A program made the translations under genes and the position numbers. The notes beneath the pieces were generated by a model. It was not told the DNA's origin. It saw only the letters and a list, made by a program, of their open reading frames with translations, and searched no databases. A DNA stretch of 64,000 nucleotides from Kocuria marina (GTDB taxonomy: Bacteria; Actinomycetota; Actinomycetes; Actinomycetales; Micrococcaceae), in NCBI GenBank assembly GCA_014652975.1, contig BMZV01000001.1, positions 558,001 through 622,000 of the forward strand, in the 5' to 3' direction. Below, one piece after another: positions 42,688 through 50,296 of the stretch (its first letter is position 1; each line of letters opens with the position of its first letter).

Positions 42688-43698
42688 ATGGGCCACCCCG
42701 GGATCAAGGGATTCTTTCGTGCAGCCGCTGGAATCCTGAGCTACCCCCAGGACCCACGGTCCTTCGCGCAGGTCTTCGGCTCCCTGACGAGCGCACATTA
42801 CACACGAGGCCGCATCACGCACGTGCGGCGCGAGACCCCCGACACCGTGACCCTGTTCTTCACCGCGGGTGAGGGGTGGATCCCGCACCGGGCGGGGCAG
42901 TGGGCGCGGATCGGCGTGGAAGTGGACGGGAAGCGGATCTGGCGTCCGTACTCCATCAGCGCCCCCGAACACGGTGACCCGTCGATCACCGTCAAAGCGC
43001 AGGGCCTGGTGTCCGAACACCTCGTTGAGCGCACCGCCCCGGGCAACGTGCTCTACCTGGAACGCCCCGAAGGACAGTTCCTGCTCCCGGACACCCCCAC
43101 AGAATTGCTGTTCATGGTGGCCGGTTCCGGGATCACCCCGGTGATGTCCATGCTGCGGACCCTCATGCCGCGCAGGCCGGACCACGACGTCGTGCTGGTC
43201 TACGTGTCCCGGAGCCGGGAGTCGTGCATCTTCCACGACGAGATCCTGGAACTCGCGGACCAGTTCCCGGGTCTGCGGCCGGTCTTCTGGTTCACCGAGG
43301 AACGCGGCCGCCTCGACGCCTCCGACGCCGATGCCCTGGCCGAGCTGTGTCCCGATCACGCGGACCGGGTGACGTACGCGAGCGGCCCGGACTCGTTCGT
43401 CAGCGCCGTGGAGGACCTCTCGCGCAGCCACGGCGGCCCCCCCCGTGGTGGAACGCTTCGATGTCACCAGGCAGTTCAGCGGCGGCCAACGCGGGGAAGT
43501 TTGGTTCACCCGTTCCGAGATGACCCTGGGGGTGGGCCCGGACGAAACCGTCCTGGAGGCCGCCGAACGCGCGCAACACCAGCTGCCCCACGGATGCCGT
43601 ATGGGCATCTGCCACAGTTGTCTGGTTCCCTTGACGGACGGGGCCGTGACCAACATCCGCACCGGTGAGCTGCACCGTGAACCCGGTCCCGTCCAGAC
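42688..43698 (+). pseudogene. Flavin/2Fe-2S oxidoreductase for the desaturase, frameshifted in a C8 run
   Basis: A Rv3230c-like electron-transfer protein that should feed the adjacent desaturase. The first frame carries the FAD site (RPYSISAPEHGD), the NAD site (FMVAGSGITPVMSMLR) and TYASGPDSFV. At 43437-43444 eight C interrupt the frame. With seven C the protein continues VVERFDVTRQFSGGQRGEVWF into the plant-type 2Fe-2S domain (HGCRMGICHSCLVPL ... VQTC), which lies one frame over. Either the run is a sequencing/assembly slip or the gene is phase-variable or inactive. Beyond VQTC, the second frame runs on to 43873 over the start of the desaturase, so the true C-terminus is unclear. Confidence 0.85.
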
Positions 43699-44781
43699 GT
43701 GCGTGACCCGACCCGCTCCCCACGCCGCGATCCGCTGCGCCTCACGGAGGCCGAGCTCGCGGAACTCGCGGCCGATTTCGACGCCGTGCGGGACGAGGTC
43801 TTCTCCCGCCGCGGCCAGTCCGACGCCCAGTACATCCGCCGCGTGGTGGTACTGCAGCGCAGCCTGGAGATGACGGGGCGGGCCTGTCTGCTCTTCTCCC
43901 GTCACAAACCCCTGTGGTGGGCCGGTGTGGGGTGCCTGAGTGTGGGCAAGATCCTGAATAACATGGAGATCGGCCACAACGTGCTCCACGGGCAGTGGGA
44001 CTGGATGAACGACAAGGAGATCCACTCGACCACGTGGGAGTGGGACTTCGTGGCGCCGTCGGCGGGCTGGCAGCGCACCCACAACGAGACGCACCACACG
44101 TGGACCAACGTGCTCGGCAAGGATCGGGACGTGGGGTACAACGTGCTGCGCATGGACCCCGATCAGCCATGGAAGCCCGTGAACCTGCTGAACCCGGTGA
44201 TCAACCTGGGCCTGGCACCGGCATTCGAGTGGGGCATCGCGATCTACGACATCGAACTGGACCAGTTCCTGGCCGGCAAGAAGTCCGGGCGGGCCACGTT
44301 CGAGGACTTCAAGCGCGTGATGAAGAAGCTGGGCCGCCAGTCCGCCAAGGACTTCGTGGTCTCTCCGCTGCTGGCGTCCCTCACGGGTTCGGGGAAGGCG
44401 TCGCTTAAGGGGTTCCTGGCGGCGAACGTGATCCGCAACGTCTGGGCGCACACGGTCATCTTCTGCGGCCACTTCCCGGACGGCGCGGAGACCTTCACGG
44501 AGGAGGACGTGCGCGACGAGACTCGGGGGCACTGGTACCGCCGCCAGGCCATGGGCTCGGCGAACATCGACGGTTCACGCCTCATGCACTTCACGAGTGG
44601 GCACCTCTCCTTCCAGATCGAACACCACCTCTTTCCGGACATGCCGTCCAACCACCTGGCGCGCATCGCACCCCGCGTGCGGGAGATCTGCCGTAAGTAC
44701 GGCATCCGCTACACCTCCGGCCCCCTGCCCCGGCAGGTCTTCCAGGCGTGGCGCAAGGTGTGCCGGCTCGCGCTGCCCTGA
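43699..44781 (+). CDS. Membrane fatty-acid desaturase (DesA3/FADS type)
   Basis: A 360-residue diiron desaturase that introduces a double bond into acyl-CoA or lipid acyl chains. The three histidine boxes are EIGHNVLHGQWDW, WQRTHNETHHTWTNV and SFQIEHHLFPDMP. Hydrophobic segments lie between them. It starts at GTG 43699, which falls inside the 3' region of the reductase (VQTCV), so reductase and desaturase overlap out of frame. In Mycobacterium the same pair forms the stearoyl-CoA delta-9 desaturase system. The stop codon TGA merges with a copy of GACGACGCCGC (44780-44790). Confidence 0.93.
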   Translation: MRDPTRSPRRDPLRLTEAELAELAADFDAVRDEVFSRRGQSDAQYIRRVVVLQRSLEMTGRACLLFSRHKPLWWAGVGCLSVGKILNNMEIGHNVLHGQWDWMNDKEIHSTTWEWDFVAPSAGWQRTHNETHHTWTNVLGKDRDVGYNVLRMDPDQPWKPVNLLNPVINLGLAPAFEWGIAIYDIELDQFLAGKKSGRATFEDFKRVMKKLGRQSAKDFVVSPLLASLTGSGKASLKGFLAANVIRNVWAHTVIFCGHFPDGAETFTEEDVRDETRGHWYRRQAMGSANIDGSRLMHFTSGHLSFQIEHHLFPDMPSNHLARIAPRVREICRKYGIRYTSGPLPRQVFQAWRKVCRLALP

Positions 44782-45112
44782 CGACGCCGCCACTCTCGGC
44801 CCCGGCGCTCGCATCTACCGGCTCCGAATTCCCAGTGGAGTAGAAGCAGCTCGGGGTGCCCGGATTCTGCTTTTACTCCACGGGAGCAGCCACCCGCTGG
44901 GAGGGCCGGGCGGGCGGTTGCCGGGCGGGTGCGCGGGTCGTGAGCCCGCGGGTGGGCGGGCAACTCGTCCTGCCCGGCACGCGTCGCAAGTCCGATAGGT
45001 GTTCCCGCGACGCTCCCCTAGGGTGTATTCCGGCACACACTCGCACCGCGGGCGGCCATGTTCCAGGAACCGGACGCGGCCCCGCCCGCGGTCAGGACAG
45101 GCAGGAGCACGC
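44782..45112. other. Intergenic region with repeat copy and thioesterase promoter
   Basis: A 331-bp region without a gene. It holds palindromic repeat copy 2 (44825-44881), a GC-rich stretch, and presumably the promoter of the thioesterase-like gene that starts at 45113. Confidence 0.5.
44825..44881 (+). repeat. Dispersed palindromic repeat, copy 2
   Basis: Begins CGAATTCCCA. Arms 44835-44849 (GTGGAGTAGAAGCAG) and 44867-44881 pair over 15 bp with one mismatch, around a loop CTCGGGGTGCCCGGATT. It is the best-preserved copy, directly downstream of the desaturase and in the same orientation as copy 1. Confidence 0.9.
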
Positions 45113-45934
45113 ATGAGTACCGAAGGAGCTTCCGGGCACCTGGGCGCCAACGGCGAGGACGTCCCGGACGCCCACTACGTGCGCACGAGCGATCACGGTT
45201 TCCGCACCACGGTGTACACGCAGGGAGCGTGGAGCCCCCTGGAACAGCACATGGCGGCGTCGTCCGGCCTGCTGGTACACGAGATCGAACGCAACCACCC
45301 GCGGGAGGACGTGCTGCCGGTGCGTTTCTCCTTCGACATTCTGGGGGTCATCCCCGGTGGTGAGATCGAGGTGCACACGCGCGTGCTGCGCCCGGGCAGA
45401 ACCATCGAGTTGGTCGAGGCGACCATGAGCGCCGGTGGGCGGGACTGCATCCGGTTGAGCCTGTGGCGGCTGAAGACCTCGGACACCCAGGACGTGGCCG
45501 GCGGGGAGATCGAGCCCCTGACCCCCGTGGAGCAGTGCGAGCCGGTCAATATGTCCGAGGCGTGGGGCGGCGGGTTCATCAGCTCCGTCGAGGCACGTAC
45601 CGCCCGGCGGCCCCGACCCGGCAACGGCGCGGGCTGGCTGCGGATCACCAAGTCGGTGGTCGAGGGCGAGGAGTCCTCCCCCACCGCCCGGTTCATCAGC
45701 TCGGTCGACGCCGCCAACGGGATCGCTCCGCGCGCGGAGATCGGACCGTGGGCGTTCCCCAATGTGGACCTGAGCATCCACATGTTCCGCGCCCCGGTGT
45801 CCTCGTGGGTGGGACTCGACACCCGGGTGGAGTTCGGCGGGGACGGCGTGGGCCTGACTCATTCGGAGCTGTTCGACGAGCGCGGTCCGATCGGTCGGGT
45901 GGCCCAGGCGCTGACCCTGCGCCGGGCGAGCTGA
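45113..45934 (+). CDS. Acyl-CoA thioesterase-like protein (double hotdog)
   Basis: A 273-residue protein starting MSTEGASGHLGANG with CAGGAG upstream. It has two hotdog-like halves. The first contains GAWSPLEQHMAASSGLLVHEIE and VRFSFDILGVIPGGEIEVHTRVLRPGRTIELVEATM. The second has PTARFISSVDAANGIAPRAEI, FPNVDLSIHMFRAPVSSWVGLDTRVEF and GLTHSELFDERGPIGRVAQAL (motif-like blocks of the TesB/4HBT_3 family). It probably hydrolyses acyl-CoAs from the surrounding fatty-acid genes. The 11-mer complement occurs in the AASS codons at 45254-45264. Confidence 0.82.
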   Translation: MSTEGASGHLGANGEDVPDAHYVRTSDHGFRTTVYTQGAWSPLEQHMAASSGLLVHEIERNHPREDVLPVRFSFDILGVIPGGEIEVHTRVLRPGRTIELVEATMSAGGRDCIRLSLWRLKTSDTQDVAGGEIEPLTPVEQCEPVNMSEAWGGGFISSVEARTARRPRPGNGAGWLRITKSVVEGEESSPTARFISSVDAANGIAPRAEIGPWAFPNVDLSIHMFRAPVSSWVGLDTRVEFGGDGVGLTHSELFDERGPIGRVAQALTLRRAS

Positions 45935-46134
45935 GAAGCCGGTGGCCCGCCAGGACTTGGGTGGGCCGGAACCGCCCGGCTCCGCCGGGGGTTGAGCAGG
46001 GGCCGGGCGGGTGCGGGTCTCATCACACTTCGCCACGCGATGTCCCCGGAGTTGACGCCCGATCATAGAATGGCCGCTAGTTCCCAGTAATCCGCAACAT
46101 CCGGACGGGGTAGAACCCCAGGAGGTCCAGCCGC

Positions 46135-46461
46135 GTGAGCAGCATCCTGATCAATGTGACCAACCGCGAGGGCGAGCGCACCGAGGGCGTCGAGTGGAAG
46201 GACTACGAGACGCTCATGGAGTGCCTCACCCGCCACAAGTTCCCGATCCTCGCCACGTGCGGCGGCAACGCCTCGTGCTCCACGTGCCACTCGTACCTGG
46301 ACCAGGACACGTTCGTGAAGACGGGCGGGACCAACGAGGAGGAGGAGGACCTCCTGGAGATGCTGGACGACACCCGCCACGACAACTCCCGGCTCACGTG
46401 CCAGGTGGAGTGGTCCGAGGACCTCGCGGGCGCGGAGATCACGATCGCCCCCGAGTGGTGA
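46135..46461 (+). CDS. Plant-type 2Fe-2S ferredoxin
   Basis: A 108-residue ferredoxin starting at GTG 46135. The cluster cysteines follow the C-x4-C-x2-C ... C pattern: ATCGGNASCSTCHSYL and, about 40 residues later, RLTCQVEW. The acidic segment TNEEEEDLLEMLDDTRHD between them is typical of Adx/putidaredoxin-like electron donors to P450s or dioxygenases. No P450 is in the window; partners may be the fatty-acid enzymes nearby or lie elsewhere. The gene is monocistronic, with a hairpin after it. Confidence 0.92.
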   Translation: MSSILINVTNREGERTEGVEWKDYETLMECLTRHKFPILATCGGNASCSTCHSYLDQDTFVKTGGTNEEEEDLLEMLDDTRHDNSRLTCQVEWSEDLAGAEITIAPEW

Positions 46462-46487
46462 TCGTCCGCCGCTGACGCGGTGGCAGC

Positions 46488-46519
46488 ACGACACCGCCGC
46501 CCCGGCCCGGCGGTGTCGT
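46488..46519 (+). terminator. Hairpin terminator of the ferredoxin gene
   Basis: ACGACACCGCCG (46488-46499) pairs perfectly with CGGCGGTGTCGT (46508-46519) around an 8-base loop, 26 bp past the stop. Confidence 0.8.
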
Positions 46520-46585
46520 CACCGGCGGCCTCATGACCGGCGACACGAGTTGGTAGCGCGGCGCCGCGTGGGTGAAAGTTAGAGC

Positions 46586-49462
46586 ATGACTGCTCTCCGG
46601 GATGACCTCACCACACGCGCCGCTTACGTCTCGGACGCCTCGATCTATCGCCGGCTGCCGGCGGCGGTCGCGGAACCGCGCTCGGTCGAGGAGATCCGTG
46701 AGCTGTTGGCCACGGCCCGGGAGAACGGCTGGCCTGTGATCTCCCGCGGTGGTGGCACCTCCGTGGCGGGCAATGCGATCGGTGACGGGTTGGTCATCGA
46801 CACCTCCCGGTACTTCAACCGCATCCTGGAGATCGATCCGCACGTCCGCACCGCCACGATCGAACCCGGTGTGATCTGCGATCAGTTGCGGGACGCCGCG
46901 AGCGAGTTCGGCCTGACCTACGGACCGGACCCCTCCACGCATTCGCGGGCCACCGTGGGCGGGATGGTCGCCAACAACGCGTGCGGTTCCCACTCGGTCG
47001 CGTGGGGTACGAGTGCGCAGAACCTCGTCTCGCTCACGGTCATGCTCGCCGACGGGCGCGAGGTCACCCTGGACGCGGGCGGCACCTCGGACGCCGCACT
47101 GGATTCCCAGCTCACCCAGTTGCGGGACCGACACCTGGCCATGCTGCGCACCGAACTGGGCCAGTTCCCCCGCCAGGTCTCTGGGTACGGACTGCACTAC
47201 CTGTTGAGCGAGAACGGTTTCGACGTGGCCAAGGCGTTCGCCGGGACCGAGGGCACGTGCGGGATCATCACCCGGCTCACCGTGAAACTCGTGGCCAAGC
47301 CGCGCTTCACAGCGCTCGCGGTACTGGGTTTCACGGACGCGATCGCGGCGGCCACCGCGGCCCCGAAGTTCCGCGTCCGGGGCGTCACCACGATCGAGGG
47401 CATGGGCTCGGACCTGCTGGACGCCCTGCGCACCCGCCCCGGTCAGGAGAACGCGGGCCGTGAGCTCCCGGAGGGCGGCGGCTGGCTCTACTGCGAGGTG
47501 GGCGCGGACACCCAGGAGGCCGCGTTCGAGGCCGCCCGGGCACTGCCGGGACTCGTCGAGGAGACCGTGGTGGATTCCGTGGTCGTGGGCGACCCCGCCG
47601 AGGCCCGCGCCCTGTGGCGCATCCGCGAGGCCGGTGCGGGGATCGTGACCCGCTTGCCGGACGGCGGCGAGGCGTGGCCCGGGTGGGAGGACTCCGCCGT
47701 GCCCCCGCAGCACCTGGGCGCCTACCTCAAGGACCTCTACGCGCTGCTGGACGAGATGGACCTGCGCGGTATCCCGTTCGGCCACTTCGGCGAGGGCTGT
47801 GTGCACATTCGGATCTCCTTCGATTTCAACACGGACGAGGGCGTGGCCCACTACCGCCGGTTCATCGAGCGGGCCGCGGAACTCGTGCACCGCTACGGCG
47901 GCTCGGTCTCCGGGGAGCACGGGGACGGCCGTGCCCGCTCGGAGCTGCTCAGTACCATCTACTCCGACGAGGCACGCGGCGCCTTCGCCCGATTCAAGCG
48001 GATCTTCGATCCCGACAATTTGTTCAACCCCGGGGTCGTGGTGGATCCCGAACCCCTCGACCGGGGCATCCGCCCGGGTCCCGGCGCGCGCACGTTCGAG
48101 CTGACCCCGGTCCACGCGTTCTCCGCGGACGACGGCTCGTTCGGCCAGGCCATCAACCGCTGCGTGGGCGTGGGCGCATGCCGCTCGGACTCGGGTGCCA
48201 TGTGCCCGTCCTTCCACGCGACCCACGACGAGGTGCACTCGACCCGCGGGCGCATGCGGTCCCTCGCCGAGATGCTGCGCGGCGAGCACATCACGGACGG
48301 GTGGAAGTCCAAGGAGACCTACGAGGCCCTGGACCTGTGCCTCTCGTGCAAGGCGTGCGCCACGGAGTGCCCCGTGAACGTGGACATGGCCACCTACAAG
48401 GCCGAGTTCTTGCACCACCACTTCCGCCAGGGCCTGGGCTCGTTCGTCGGCAAGGACCGCCGGCCCATGGCGCACCTGACCATGGGGTGGATGCCGTGGC
48501 TCATGAAGCTCGTGACCAGGGTCCCCGGTTCGCTGCGCGCGGTGAACTTCCTGGAACGCTTCCGTCCCATCGAGGAACTGACCAAGAAGCTCGGCGGCAT
48601 CGAACCGAAGCGGCGGATGATCCGCTTCAACGACACCCCGCTCACGTCGTGGTTCAAGACCCGCACCCCACAGGGCGCGGTGGCGCGCGGAGGCGGCCGC
48701 GCGGCGTCGTCGGCGGAGAAACCGTCCGTGGTGCTGTGGCCGGACACGTTCACGAACTTCTCCGCGGACGGGCCCGGCAAGGCCGCCGTGGCGGTGCTAG
48801 AGGCCATGGGCTACCGCGTGCTCATGCCCATGGGAAACGTGTGCTGCGGACTCACGTGGCACTCCACCGGGCAGTTGGACATGACCCGCCGGACCCTGCT
48901 GCAGACCCTGGACGTGATGGAGCCGCTGCTCGAGGCTGGCTACCCGATCATCGGGCTGGAACCGTCTTGCACGGTGATGCTCCAGCACGACATCACCGAG
49001 CTGCTCCCGGATGACCCGCGCGCCCACAAGGTCCGGGCCCTCACGGTGACGCTCGGTGAGTTCAGTGCGCGCCACGCCGAGGACGGCGGGGACTGGCCGT
49101 TCGACACGCTCGAGACCCACGCGGGACCGGGCACCGCGGTGTGCCAGGTGCACTGCCACGAGAAGGCCCAGGGCGACTTCACGCCGGAACTACGCGTGCT
49201 CGAGAAGCTCGGGGTGGACGCCGCCGTGGTGGGCGGTGGCTGCTGCGGTCTCGCCGGGAACTGGGGCTTCGAACCAGGTCACCACGAGATCTCCCAGACC
49301 CTCGGGGAACGCAACCTGTTCCCCGCGATCCGTGCCGCGGGGCCCGGTTCGATCGTGCTCGCGGACGGTTTCTCGTGCCGCACGCAGATCGCCCAGGGCA
49401 CCGACGCGGAAGGAGTCCACCTGGCACAGGTGATGTATGCCGCATTACGCGCGGAAAAGTAG
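46586..49462 (+). CDS. dld: D-lactate dehydrogenase, FAD/Fe-S membrane-associated type (Dld-II)
   Basis: A 958-residue respiratory flavoprotein oxidising D-lactate to pyruvate. N-terminal FAD_binding_4: VISRGGGTSVAGNAIGDGLV, THSRATVGGMVANNACGSHS, then C-terminal FAD-oxidase motifs GHFGEGCVHIRISF and SGEHGDGRARSELL. A 4Fe-4S region follows (CVGVGACRSDSGAMC, CLSCKACATECPVNVDMATY). Two CCG-type cysteine-rich domains end it (NVCCGLTWHSTGQL, VVGGGCCGLAGNWGFEPGHHE). The single-chain fusion of glcD- and glcF-like parts matches Dld-II/actinobacterial forms. It stands alone after the ferredoxin terminator. Confidence 0.93.
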   Translation: MTALRDDLTTRAAYVSDASIYRRLPAAVAEPRSVEEIRELLATARENGWPVISRGGGTSVAGNAIGDGLVIDTSRYFNRILEIDPHVRTATIEPGVICDQLRDAASEFGLTYGPDPSTHSRATVGGMVANNACGSHSVAWGTSAQNLVSLTVMLADGREVTLDAGGTSDAALDSQLTQLRDRHLAMLRTELGQFPRQVSGYGLHYLLSENGFDVAKAFAGTEGTCGIITRLTVKLVAKPRFTALAVLGFTDAIAAATAAPKFRVRGVTTIEGMGSDLLDALRTRPGQENAGRELPEGGGWLYCEVGADTQEAAFEAARALPGLVEETVVDSVVVGDPAEARALWRIREAGAGIVTRLPDGGEAWPGWEDSAVPPQHLGAYLKDLYALLDEMDLRGIPFGHFGEGCVHIRISFDFNTDEGVAHYRRFIERAAELVHRYGGSVSGEHGDGRARSELLSTIYSDEARGAFARFKRIFDPDNLFNPGVVVDPEPLDRGIRPGPGARTFELTPVHAFSADDGSFGQAINRCVGVGACRSDSGAMCPSFHATHDEVHSTRGRMRSLAEMLRGEHITDGWKSKETYEALDLCLSCKACATECPVNVDMATYKAEFLHHHFRQGLGSFVGKDRRPMAHLTMGWMPWLMKLVTRVPGSLRAVNFLERFRPIEELTKKLGGIEPKRRMIRFNDTPLTSWFKTRTPQGAVARGGGRAASSAEKPSVVLWPDTFTNFSADGPGKAAVAVLEAMGYRVLMPMGNVCCGLTWHSTGQLDMTRRTLLQTLDVMEPLLEAGYPIIGLEPSCTVMLQHDITELLPDDPRAHKVRALTVTLGEFSARHAEDGGDWPFDTLETHAGPGTAVCQVHCHEKAQGDFTPELRVLEKLGVDAAVVGGGCCGLAGNWGFEPGHHEISQTLGERNLFPAIRAAGPGSIVLADGFSCRTQIAQGTDAEGVHLAQVMYAALRAEK

Positions 49463-49474
49463 CACACTGTTGCC

Positions 49475-50296
49475 ATGAGGAGTCACTTGCCCGCCCCCCG
49501 GGGCACCCACACCGCCACCCGTCCGTTGCTCGCGGCCACCGCGCTGAGCGCTCTCATGGTCCTCTCGGCCTGCGGTTCCTCGGACGGCGCCTCGTCCGAG
49601 GAGCAGAACACCGCACCCGCCGGCGCCTCCGTCTCCGCGAGCGCCACGGCGTCCCCGAGCGCCTCGTCCATGTCCCCGAGCCCGTCGGCCAGCCGGTCCG
49701 CGAGCCCGTCCGCGAGCGCCGAGGCCACGGAAGCCACAAACGCCGCGGCGTCCGGTGGACAGGAGGGGCAGGCCGCGGAGTCGGCGCAGCCGTCCGCCGA
49801 GCCCGATCGCCTCGCGTCCGCTCCCGAACTGGGCATGCCCACTGCGAGCCCGTTCGACCAGGCGAAGGCGGATGCCCAGCGCGCCGGCGGCACGTGCAGT
49901 GCCGGGCAGCTCTCCGGATCGCTCACGCCGCAGCAGGGTGCGGCGGGTTCGGTCATTGCGTCCCTCACGCTCACCAACAACGGCTCCGCACCGTGCACCC
50001 TGAGCGGCTACCCGGGTGTGTCCTTCGTGGACGCGAACGGTGCTCCCGTGGGTGCGCCGGCCTCCCGGGACGCCTCGGGTGCGGGCACCGTGACCCTACA
50101 GCCCGGCGCGTCCGCGAGCGCCGGGGTGCGGATCACCCAGCCCGGTGTGATCGGTCAGGTGTGCAACCCGCACCAGGCCGCGGGCGTGCGCGTGTACCCG
50201 CCGGACAGCTACGAGTCGCTCGTGGTGCCCTACTCGGGTCAGGCGTGCGGCAACCCCAAGGTCTCCCAGTTGCAGGTCAAGGGTTTTGGGTCCTGA
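49475..50296 (+). CDS. DUF4232-type lipoprotein
   Basis: A 273-residue exported lipoprotein. The signal peptide ends at LSALMVLSACGSSDG (lipobox Cys about 33), followed by a roughly 85-residue Ser/Ala/Pro-rich stalk. The C-terminal DUF4232 domain is a beta-sandwich: GSVIASLTLTNNGSAPCTLSGY, PGVSFVDANGAPVGAPA, SAGVRITQPGVIGQVCNP, ending in SQLQVKGFGS. Cysteine pairs probably form disulfides outside the cell. Its stop overlaps the next frame (the helicase TTG at 50286), so the two may be co-expressed. Confidence 0.87.
   Translation: MRSHLPAPRGTHTATRPLLAATALSALMVLSACGSSDGASSEEQNTAPAGASVSASATASPSASSMSPSPSASRSASPSASAEATEATNAAASGGQEGQAAESAQPSAEPDRLASAPELGMPTASPFDQAKADAQRAGGTCSAGQLSGSLTPQQGAAGSVIASLTLTNNGSAPCTLSGYPGVSFVDANGAPVGAPASRDASGAGTVTLQPGASASAGVRITQPGVIGQVCNPHQAAGVRVYPPDSYESLVVPYSGQACGNPKVSQLQVKGFGS

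Noticed and set aside
46052-46071. Sigma-70 promoter TTGACG/TAGAAT before the ferredoxin
   Set aside because: Spacing of 8 bp is far too short.
49640-49740. Repeat array in the DUF4232 lipoprotein
   Set aside because: It is a Ser/Ala/Pro-coding stalk, not a CRISPR or DNA repeat.
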